DNA from: Planctomycetaceae bacterium
GTDB lineage: Bacteria > Planctomycetota > Planctomycetia > Pirellulales > UBA1268
Assembly (NCBI GenBank): GCA_003488325.1
Contig: DNLZ01000337.1
Location: 1 to 6,353 of the forward strand
Length of the DNA: 6,353 nucleotides
Direction of reading: 5' to 3'
Position numbers and translations under genes: made by a program
Shown: positions 1 through 6,353 of the stretch, piece by piece
Layout: every line of letters starts with the position of its first letter
Numbering within the stretch: the stretch's first letter is position 1
The notes under the pieces: generated by a model
Database searches by the model: none
What the model was told of the DNA's origin: nothing
Seen by the model: only the letters and a program-made list of their open reading frames with translations

Positions 1-129
1 GGGAGTCGGCAACCCCGACCCGCGTTGAGTCATGCTTGAACCACATATTCCCCGGCCGAGTGACCCGATACCTTCGCGCGCGGCACGGCAGCAGTGATGA
101 TCGACATCCGCCTCCGGAGCCCTGCGTCA

Positions 130-765
130 ATGACGACTGGTTCACGCTTCCTCCACCACTTCACCGAGCTTCCGCTCGTCGCGATCCTCCGTGGTGTGAC
201 ACCCGACGAGGTCGGTCCGCTGGGCGAGTGCCTTCATGCCGCCGGCTTTCGCGTGATCGAGATTCCGCTCAACTCGCCACAGGCATGCGAGAGCATCCGA
301 CGGCTCGCGGCCCTGTTCGGCGATCGCGCGAGCATCGGGGCAGGCACGGTGCTCGCAACGACGGAGGTTGCCGACGTGGCCCGGGCGGGCGGGTCGTTCA
401 TCGTCTCGCCGAACATGAACGCCGACGTGATCCGGGCGACGAAGGCGGAGGGGCTCGTGTCATGCCCCGGCGTGGCCACGCCGTCGGAGGGATTCGCGGC
501 CCTCGCGGCCGGCGCGGACATGCTGAAGCTCTTTCCCTCGGAGCAGATCGGGCCGGCCGTGGTGAAGGCATGGAAGGCTGTGTTTCCGCGGGATCTTCCG
601 CTCATGCCGACCGGCGGGATCACGACCGAGAACATGGCGGCCTACTTCACTGCCGGGGCGGCGGGGTTCGGCCTCGGCTCGGCGCTCTACCGACCGGGAA
701 AGACGGCGCTCGAGGTGCGGGCCGCCGCCGACGCCTTCATCGCCGCCTGGCGTGCCTGCCGCTGA
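130..765 (+). CDS. KDPG/KDPGal-type aldolase (class I, Eda/DgoA family)
   Basis: This 211-residue protein is predicted to be a cytoplasmic class I (Schiff-base) aldolase that splits a 2-keto-3-deoxy-6-phospho-sugar acid into pyruvate and glyceraldehyde 3-phosphate, in the Entner-Doudoroff or galactonate pathway. The N-terminus (PLVAILRG, residues 15-22) and EIPLNSPQ (44-51) closely resemble E. coli DgoA. E44 is the expected general base, GAGTV (70-74) follows the family pattern, K133 in MLKLFPS is the Schiff-base lysine, and PTGGI (160-164) is the phosphate-binding loop. An ATG at 130 was preferred because GGAG at 116-119 lies ten bases upstream and the length then matches the family (about 205-215). 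An in-frame GTG at 94 would add 12 residues that look unlike the family. DgoA-like motifs argue for a galactonate substrate, but the Thr before GGI is as in E. coli Eda, so the substrate is open. No other pathway gene is nearby. The family is secure; the exact substrate is not. Confidence 0.93.
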   Translation: MTTGSRFLHHFTELPLVAILRGVTPDEVGPLGECLHAAGFRVIEIPLNSPQACESIRRLAALFGDRASIGAGTVLATTEVADVARAGGSFIVSPNMNADVIRATKAEGLVSCPGVATPSEGFAALAAGADMLKLFPSEQIGPAVVKAWKAVFPRDLPLMPTGGITTENMAAYFTAGAAGFGLGSALYRPGKTALEVRAAADAFIAAWRACR

Positions 766-783
766 CGCGGGACATCGGCAGGC
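754..783 (+). other. Stem-loop straddling the aldolase stop codon
   Basis: GCCTGCCG at 754-761 is perfectly complementary to CGGCAGGC at 776-783, giving an 8-bp GC-rich stem with a 14-base loop that contains the TGA stop at 763-765. No T-run follows, so it is not a standard intrinsic terminator. It could be a 3'-end stabilising structure or part of a factor-dependent terminator. Short inverted repeats also arise by chance in DNA this GC-rich. Confidence 0.3.
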
Positions 784-794
784 CTGCGGGTCGA

Positions 795-823
795 TTGCAG
801 CGACGATTCGCTGGCACTATTCT
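795..823 (+). promoter_or_regulatory. Possible sigma70-like promoter for the lipoprotein-DUF1559 pair
   Basis: TTGCAG at 795-800 and TATTCT at 818-823 are separated by exactly 17 bases, and the second box sits in one of the few AT-richer patches of this gap. The boxes match the E. coli consensus at 3 of 6 and 4 of 6 positions. They lie about 110 bases upstream of the lipoprotein start, in the largest gap of the window. The call is tentative because planctomycete promoters are poorly defined. Confidence 0.3.
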
Positions 824-916
824 GGAAGCGATCCGGGTGGTCGGACCCCACTCGCGGGCGAGGGATGTCTTCGCGTCGGCGAGCGACCCACACATCCCCC
901 GATCGGTCGCGGAGCG

Positions 917-922
917 AGGAGG
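917..922 (+). promoter_or_regulatory. Strong Shine-Dalgarno site for the lipoprotein gene
   Basis: A full AGGAGG lies seven bases before the ATG at 930, the best ribosome binding site in the window. It is the main reason for choosing that start over the in-frame ATG at 999. A weaker GAGG at 989-992, six bases before 999, leaves the alternative open. Confidence 0.6.
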
Positions 923-929
923 TTGCGTG

Positions 930-1427
930 ATGAACGCGCGAGGTCGCCCGATCCGGATCGCCTCGGCCGTGTGGCAGGCCCGCCCCGCGAGGTGGACCAT
1001 GAGACACGCGTCGTCGCGCGGCACGTCTCTTCTTCCGATCGCTCTGGCACTCGCCGCCGTCGGCGGGTGCGCCCCGGCCCATCCCGTGCCGACGTCGAAC
1101 ATCGGGACCATCACGGGATACTACCTCCAGTATGCCGGCCGGCACGCGAACGCCGCGCCGCCGAATGCGGAGACGTTTCGTCGCTACATCGCGAGCCTCG
1201 GGGTCGAGGACGTGGATGGGGCGTTCATCTCGTCCCGCGACGGTCAGCCCTATGTCGTCCGCTACGGGATCGATCTGACGGGCTCGCCGACGCTCGCCAG
1301 CCTGCCCCCGTCCGATCAGCCCAAGATCGTCATCCTGCACGAGGCGGAGGGGATGAAAGGCAAGAAGATGATCGCCACCCACATGGGACTGACATTCGAG
1401 GCCGCCGAGCCCGACTCGATCCGCTGA
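930..1427 (+). CDS. Small predicted lipoprotein, partner of the DUF1559 gene
   Basis: This 165-residue protein has no assigned biochemical function. A hydrophobic stretch (LLPIALALAAV) leads into VGGC, a plausible lipobox with the lipidated cysteine at residue 47, so it is predicted to be exported and membrane-anchored. The mature part of about 119 residues contains TGYYLQYAGRH, a PPNAETFRRYI segment, FISSRDGQPYVVRYG and a C-terminal ILHEAEGMKGKKMIATHMG. From memory, small exported planctomycete proteins encoded beside DUF1559 genes share this layout. The gene ends 25 bases before the DUF1559 start, suggesting one transcript. The 930 start has an ideal Shine-Dalgarno but gives an unusually long pre-lipobox region; the ATG at 999 would give a textbook 23-residue signal peptide and a 142-residue precursor. 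The gene and its export are well supported; the role is unknown. Confidence 0.8.
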   Translation: MNARGRPIRIASAVWQARPARWTMRHASSRGTSLLPIALALAAVGGCAPAHPVPTSNIGTITGYYLQYAGRHANAAPPNAETFRRYIASLGVEDVDGAFISSRDGQPYVVRYGIDLTGSPTLASLPPSDQPKIVILHEAEGMKGKKMIATHMGLTFEAAEPDSIR

Positions 1428-1452
1428 TCACGACACTCCGGGGGTTTTGAGC

Positions 1453-2451
1453 ATGGGTCCGTGTGCCGACACGACGATCAAGTCTCACGGGATGTCACTC
1501 GATCGACGCTCCATGCGTTCGCGACGTCCCGCGCGACACGGCGTCCTCCGCGGCAGTCGCCCGGTCCCCTGCGGGAGACCGTTCGCGAAACATGGTTTCA
1601 CGCTCGTCGAACTGCTCGTGGTGATCGCGATCATCGCGGTGCTCATCGGCCTGCTCCTACCGGCGGTGCAATCGGCCCGCGAGGCCGCCCGCCGCAGCCA
1701 GTGCACCAATCACCTGAAGCAGTTCGGCGTCGGCTTTCACAACCACGACACCACCTACCGGCGGTTGCCGACGGGATACACGACGCAGGGCGGAGCGAAC
1801 CTCGCCGCCTTTCCGTCCGGAGAGTCGACGGTGAGCCCGTTCGTCGCGCTGCTGCCGTTCGTCGAACAGGCGGACAACACCTCGACGCCGCCCCGACCGT
1901 TCTCGAATGGCCTGTGCCCGAGCCGACGCACCGCCAGCGGCATGACGGCGGCGCGGGTCGATTACATCCCGGTCCATCCGGCGGGATGGGACAACAATCA
2001 TCGTGGCCCCGGCCAGGCCGCCATCGCCGGTTCATGGCTGACCGTGATGGGGTCGTGGTGCGGCAACGGGCGCTGGTCGGCGTCGAGCCTTCCGATCGTG
2101 ACCGGGCTCAATGGCACGTCGAAGACGGGCATGCTGGGGCACCGCGGCATGCGGCCCGCGAACTACGGGGGCGGATCCGGGAACGACGTCGACCTCAACC
2201 TGCTGACGAGCGTCTGGCACAACCGTCAGGCGTTTCCCCTCCAGCAGGATCACGACTCGACGGTCGTGACAGGCAAGACCGCCTCCAACATCGCCTGGGG
2301 GTCCAACAACGTGCTCGGCTCGCCACACCCGGGCTCCTCCCCGACGCTCGTCGCGGACGGGAGCGTGCGGATGGTCTCGTATGCCGTCGATCACGACGTG
2401 TGGTGCGGTTTCTGGAACTTCAACAGCGGACAGGCCACGTCGCTCCCCTGA
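1453..2451 (+). CDS. DUF1559 domain protein with prepilin-type N-terminus
   Basis: This 332-residue protein belongs to the large planctomycete DUF1559 family. KHGFTLVELLVVIAIIAVL (residues 46-64) is a type IV prepilin/pseudopilin signal: cleavage is expected between G48 and F49, with E53 at the conserved +5 position, followed by a hydrophobic helix and the family hallmark LLLPAVQSAREAARR. CPSR (155-158) and NGTSKTGML resemble the family's CPS and DGTSNT motifs. HPGSSPTLVADG starting at H292 is the H-x9-DG signature. A prepilin peptidase (PilD-like) would process it, and the protein would then sit in the cytoplasmic membrane or an envelope structure; the family's function is unknown. The start is uncertain. 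The ATG at 1453 lacks a good Shine-Dalgarno, a TTG at 1447 is possible, and ATGs at 1492 and 1513 would shorten the 48-residue leader. The family call is firm. Confidence 0.93.
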   Translation: MGPCADTTIKSHGMSLDRRSMRSRRPARHGVLRGSRPVPCGRPFAKHGFTLVELLVVIAIIAVLIGLLLPAVQSAREAARRSQCTNHLKQFGVGFHNHDTTYRRLPTGYTTQGGANLAAFPSGESTVSPFVALLPFVEQADNTSTPPRPFSNGLCPSRRTASGMTAARVDYIPVHPAGWDNNHRGPGQAAIAGSWLTVMGSWCGNGRWSASSLPIVTGLNGTSKTGMLGHRGMRPANYGGGSGNDVDLNLLTSVWHNRQAFPLQQDHDSTVVTGKTASNIAWGSNNVLGSPHPGSSPTLVADGSVRMVSYAVDHDVWCGFWNFNSGQATSLP

Positions 2452-2512
2452 CGCGTCGGCTGATCGTCGGGGTGGTTGTGAGCCCGGGCTCCCGGTGAGA
2501 CACTGGTGGCCG

Positions 2513-2534
2513 GGGGTGCATGGCTCGGCACCCC
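2513..2534 (+). other. GC-rich hairpin between DUF1559 and moxR genes
   Basis: GGGGTGC at 2513-2519 pairs perfectly with GCACCCC at 2528-2534 across an eight-base loop. A 12-bp palindrome (GAGCCCGGGCTC, 2480-2491) lies just upstream in the same 106-base gap. There is no T-run, so intrinsic termination is not supported. The position, 11 bases before the moxR Shine-Dalgarno, would also allow an effect on translation or partial read-through. Confidence 0.35.
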
Positions 2535-2545
2535 GCCATCGCGCC

Positions 2546-2551
2546 GAGGAG
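2546..2551 (+). promoter_or_regulatory. Shine-Dalgarno site fixing the moxR GTG start
   Basis: GAGGAG lies six bases before the GTG at 2558. The reading frame is open much further upstream, to 2381 inside the DUF1559 gene. This site and the usual length of the family are what place the start at 2558. Confidence 0.65.
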
Positions 2552-2557
2552 TCGCCC

Positions 2558-3574
<1,017 letters not shown>

Positions 3575-3632
3575 CCGCCGCGGTCGCCCGCGTTCCCCGG
3601 ACACTCCGTCGAGATCGGAAGGCAGGTGCACG

Positions 3633-4547
3633 ATGGCAGCGACGACGGGCGGGCGGATGACCGACACCGTCATCGACTCGAGCGGGCTCGCGCTCGCCGC
3701 GCGGCTCGACCTCGTCGCCCGCACGGCCGTGACGGGGCTCTTGTCGGGGCTCCACCCGAGCCCCTTCTTCGGCTCGAGCGTGGAGTACGCCGACCATCGG
3801 CCCTACACGCCATCCGACGAGCTGCGGATGGTGGACTGGAAGCTGCTTGCGAAGACCGACCGGCTCTTCGTCAAGCTCCACGAGGATCAGACCAACACAC
3901 GCGTCACCGTCATCCTCGACGCGAGCCGGTCGATGGACTTCTCGGGGGGCGAGGGGCCGACGAAGTTCGAGTACGGCCGCTTCCTCGCGGCGTCGCTCTG
4001 CCATCTGGCCCTGCGGCAGAACGACGCGGCCGGCGTCGCGACGTTCGACCATGCGGTGCGCGCGTTCGTGCCGCCGCGGTCGGCAGGCCGCCACTTCCAT
4101 GCGATCCTCGAGACGCTCGCGGCAGCCACGCCCGGCACCGACACGTCGCTCGGGACGGTGCTCCGCGAGGTGGCCGGCCGACTGCCACGACGTGGCATCG
4201 TGGTGCTCGTCAGCGACCTGCTCGACGATCCCGACGCGCTCGGGACGGGACTCGGTCTCCTGCGCCATCGCCGGCACGACCTCATCGTGCTGCATCTCGT
4301 CGATCCCGCCGAGCGCACGTTCCCCTGGGAGAAGCCGACCCGCTTCCGCGACGCCGAGGGGGAGGGACGGCTCGTCGCCAATCCGCGGCACGTGCGGGCG
4401 GCCTACCTCGAGCGGTTCGCGCGATTCTGCGAACGGGTCCGCTCCGCCTGCCTCGAGCGGGCCATCGCCTACGAACAGATCGGCACCGACACGCCGTACG
4501 CCGAGGCCCTCGCCACCTTCCTCGCCCGCCGGGCACGAGCCGGCTGA
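3633..4547 (+). CDS. DUF58 domain protein with vWA fold and intact MIDAS
   Basis: This 304-residue protein is of the DUF58 family, the usual partner of MoxR ATPases. The DUF58 signature is clear: YADHRPYTPSDELRMVDW (residues 52-69), then LLAKTDRLFVKLHEDQTN. It runs into a vWA-like fold with VILDASRSM, giving an intact MIDAS DxSxS at D96, S98 and S100. GTDTSLG (168-174) can supply the MIDAS threonine and VSDLLDD (193-199) the later aspartate, so metal binding is plausible. No membrane segment or signal peptide is seen, so this is the short soluble form; longer DUF58 proteins carry two N-terminal membrane helices. The ATG at 3633 has GGAAGG (3617-3622) and AGGTG (3624-3628) upstream, and an in-frame ATG at 3657 is also possible. 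It lies 58 bases after moxR and 49 before the BatA-like gene, consistent with one operon. A scaffold or substrate-adaptor role for the ATPase is inferred from the family. Confidence 0.94.
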   Translation: MAATTGGRMTDTVIDSSGLALAARLDLVARTAVTGLLSGLHPSPFFGSSVEYADHRPYTPSDELRMVDWKLLAKTDRLFVKLHEDQTNTRVTVILDASRSMDFSGGEGPTKFEYGRFLAASLCHLALRQNDAAGVATFDHAVRAFVPPRSAGRHFHAILETLAAATPGTDTSLGTVLREVAGRLPRRGIVVLVSDLLDDPDALGTGLGLLRHRRHDLIVLHLVDPAERTFPWEKPTRFRDAEGEGRLVANPRHVRAAYLERFARFCERVRSACLERAIAYEQIGTDTPYAEALATFLARRARAG

Positions 4548-4596
4548 CGGCACACCGCATCCCACACCACCACGATCGAGCGGACGTCGCCGACTC

Positions 4597-6353
4597 ATGC
4601 TCAATCCCCTGCTTCTCTGGTTCCTGCCGCTGGCCGCGCTGCCGGTGATCCTTCACCTGCTCAATCTCAGCCGGCTCCGCGACGTGCAGCTGCCGACCTA
4701 TCGGTTCCTCATGGAGGGCTACGTGCAGCAGCGGCGCCGGTTGCAGCTCGTCGAGTGGCTGCTCCTGCTGCTGCGCACGGCGGTGGTCGCGCTCGCCGTC
4801 GCCGCGCTCGCCCGGCCCGTGGTGGAACACTCGGGCGCCCTCTTCGGGGGCCGCGGGGGGCGCGACGTCGTGTTCGTGATCGACGCCGGAATGACGACGG
4901 GGCTCGTCACGGACGGCCTCTCCGCACTGCATCGCATCCGGGCGGCGGTGGCCGCGGCCGTGGAGCGGCTCGCTCCCGACGACTTCGTCACACTCGTGCG
5001 TGCCGGCATCAGCCCGCGGCTGCTCCACCGCGCCGCGCGTGGCGACGGCCTGCGGATCACCGCCGAGCTCGACGGGCTCGAGCCCGATCCGGGCACCTCC
5101 GATCTCGGCGCCGCACTGGCGCTCGCCCTCTCCGGTCCGCCGCGCGGGCCACGGACCGTGTGGATCGCCTCGAACTGCGAGGCGCGGGCGTGGAACCGGC
5201 TGGGCGAGCACCCGGCGGCCACGCGGCTCCCCGACGACGTGCAGCTCGTCGTGGCCGATCTCGGTGCCGAGAGCGGTCCGGTGCGCAATCTCGCGGTGCT
5301 CGGCGATCCGCCGCGGGCCCAGCGACCGGTCGTCGGTCTCCCGGTGGAGCTTCGGCTGCGCGTGGCGGCGGCGGGATTCGCGGGCGCGACCGACACGAAG
5401 GCCACGGTCGTGCTCGACGACGAGGTGGTGGCGCAGGTGCCGGTCGTCGTGCCGCAGGATCGCGAGGCGACGACGCTCGTGTCGCTCACGCCCACTCGGG
5501 CGGGCGTGCTCCGCGGCCACGTCGCCCTGCCGGCCGACGCGTTTCCTGAGGATGACACGCTGCACTTCGTGCTCAACGTCGAGCCCCGCGTCGGCGTCCT
5601 CGTCGTCGCGCCTCCCGGTGTCGCACCGCTCGCGGATCCCGCGCTCTTCCTGCGGACGGCGCTCGAGAGCCCGCGTTCGTCGGCCGGCCCCGACGCGCCG
5701 GCCGCACCGCAGGAGGCCGCTGACGCCGCCAGCCTCGCCGTCACCGTCGCGCGGGCCGACGCGCTCAAGGAGGAAGAGGTGCGTGCCGCCGACGTCATCA
5801 TCGCGGTGGACGTCACGCTCGACGGGCGACGGGCCGGCTGGATCCGTGACCACGTCTCCGCGGGCCGCGCGGGACTCATGCTCGTGGCCGGTTCCCAGCC
5901 GAAGGCGGGCAACGCGGCGACGTCGCTCGTCGGCGACGGGCCCGGCATCCTCTTCGGCAAGCCCGTGGGCGATCCCGACGCCGAGTCCGACGCGCGGTCG
6001 CCCGGCACGGTCGATCACTCGCATCCGATCTTCGCGTCGTTCGCGCCCGCTCCCGAGACCGCGACCACCGAACGCGGCGCCATGCTCGACACGCTCGTCG
6101 TCTTCCGGCACACGCCGCTCCTCCTGCGGCCGCTGCCGTCGCGGGACGTCCGGGCGGGCGAGCGCCCGCCGCCGCAGAGCGTGCTCCTCCGGCTCGACGA
6201 TGGCACGCCGCTCGTCGCCGAAACGCAGCTCGGCAAGGGACGCATGCTCGTCTGCGGCGTGCCGGCCACGCCCGACTGGTCGAATCTGCCGGTGCACCCG
6301 GCGTTCGTGCCGTTCGTGCTGCGCGCGGTGCAGCACCTGCGGCCGGAGCCGCC
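4597..6353 (+). CDS. BatA-like membrane protein with degenerate vWA domain (3' partial)
   Basis: The frame stays open from the ATG at 4597 to the window edge, giving 585 residues without a stop. The N-terminus (MLNPLLLWFLPLAALPVILHLL) and the second hydrophobic segment (about 51-73) form the double-transmembrane BatA/aerotolerance N-terminal domain. The loop between them is Arg-rich (R26, R28, R36, R46-R48), so by the positive-inside rule the rest lies outside the cytoplasmic membrane. A vWA-like domain covers about 89-225 (VVFVIDAGMT, PGTSDLGAALA, TVWIASN), but its MIDAS is degraded. A beta-rich segment follows (about 228-330). The next region starts at VGVLVVAPP and includes a DHSHPIF motif (H476-P477) and LGKGRMLVCGVP (G546-K547-G548), which resembles the glutamine-amidotransferase-like domain of related planctomycete proteins. 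The Shine-Dalgarno is weak (GAGCGGA, 4578-4584). A C-terminal membrane helix may lie beyond the window. The N-terminal family is firm; the distal domain naming is moderate. Confidence 0.88.
   Translation, partial: MLNPLLLWFLPLAALPVILHLLNLSRLRDVQLPTYRFLMEGYVQQRRRLQLVEWLLLLLRTAVVALAVAALARPVVEHSGALFGGRGGRDVVFVIDAGMTTGLVTDGLSALHRIRAAVAAAVERLAPDDFVTLVRAGISPRLLHRAARGDGLRITAELDGLEPDPGTSDLGAALALALSGPPRGPRTVWIASNCEARAWNRLGEHPAATRLPDDVQLVVADLGAESGPVRNLAVLGDPPRAQRPVVGLPVELRLRVAAAGFAGATDTKATVVLDDEVVAQVPVVVPQDREATTLVSLTPTRAGVLRGHVALPADAFPEDDTLHFVLNVEPRVGVLVVAPPGVAPLADPALFLRTALESPRSSAGPDAPAAPQEAADAASLAVTVARADALKEEEVRAADVIIAVDVTLDGRRAGWIRDHVSAGRAGLMLVAGSQPKAGNAATSLVGDGPGILFGKPVGDPDAESDARSPGTVDHSHPIFASFAPAPETATTERGAMLDTLVVFRHTPLLLRPLPSRDVRAGERPPPQSVLLRLDDGTPLVAETQLGKGRMLVCGVPATPDWSNLPVHPAFVPFVLRAVQHLRPEP

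Noticed and set aside
5..19. 5-bp stem GTCGG/CCGAC as the terminator of an upstream gene.
   Set aside because: The stem is too short, has no T-run, and the upstream gene is outside the window.
25..51. TTGAGT (25-30) and TATTCC (46-51) as a promoter for the aldolase.
   Set aside because: The spacing is only 15 bases and the second box is a poor match, so it is not supported beyond chance.
36..929. Long + strand open frame running across the aldolase gene into the lipoprotein frame.
   Set aside because: The 36-929 part is Arg/Gly-rich with no motif, and it overlaps the well-supported aldolase in another frame. Only the part from 930 has a Shine-Dalgarno site and a recognisable protein.
2476..2504. 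TTGTGA (2476-2481) and GACACT (2499-2504), 17 bases apart, as a promoter for moxR.
   Set aside because: The -10 match is only 3 of 6, and the boxes flank a GC-rich palindrome. This is too weak to annotate.
4282..6336. 684-codon open frame on the - strand opposite the BatA-like gene.
   Set aside because: Its product is Arg/His-rich low-complexity sequence with no domain. The + strand frame carries the BatA N-terminal and vWA signatures. Such antisense frames are expected in very GC-rich coding DNA.

Overview
The window is GC-rich and gene-dense, and every recognisable gene is on the + strand. It most likely comes from a planctomycete, probably the Pirellulales side of the phylum. The main evidence is the protein at 1453-2451. 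It is a DUF1559 protein with a prepilin-type N-terminus and an H-x9-DG motif near its C-terminus, a family expanded to many copies per genome almost only in Planctomycetota. The small lipoprotein before it and the MoxR/DUF58/BatA-like cluster after it fit that assignment. The assignment is inference from protein families, not from a marker gene.

Layout. Positions 1-129 are non-coding leader with no convincing gene. 130-765 encodes a KDPG/KDPGal-type aldolase of sugar-acid catabolism. 766-929 is a gap holding a stem-loop that straddles the aldolase stop codon, a weak sigma70-like promoter and a strong Shine-Dalgarno sequence. 930-1427 encodes a small predicted lipoprotein. 25 bases later, 1453-2451 encodes the DUF1559 pseudopilin-like protein, so these two look co-transcribed. 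2452-2557 is a gap with GC-rich inverted repeats. 2558-3574 encodes a MoxR-family AAA+ ATPase, 3633-4547 a DUF58 protein with a von Willebrand A (vWA) fold, and 4597 to the window end a BatA-like membrane-anchored vWA protein whose 3' end is missing. No gap reaches 300 bases (largest 164), and no tRNA, rRNA, CRISPR array, insertion sequence or prophage feature was seen.

How the genes work together. The aldolase is metabolic and has no visible partner here. The lipoprotein and DUF1559 protein are both predicted to be exported and may act together at the cell envelope. The last three genes form a classic MoxR-vWA module: a cytoplasmic AAA+ ATPase, a soluble DUF58 protein with an intact metal-ion-dependent adhesion site (MIDAS), and a membrane protein with a vWA domain predicted outside the cytoplasmic membrane. 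Such modules are generally thought to work as chaperones or assembly factors for protein complexes; the target here cannot be read from the sequence. Nothing in the window is an obviously new system. The points most worth checking are the degraded MIDAS in the BatA-like protein, the mixed substrate-specificity signatures of the aldolase, and the lipoprotein-DUF1559 pair.
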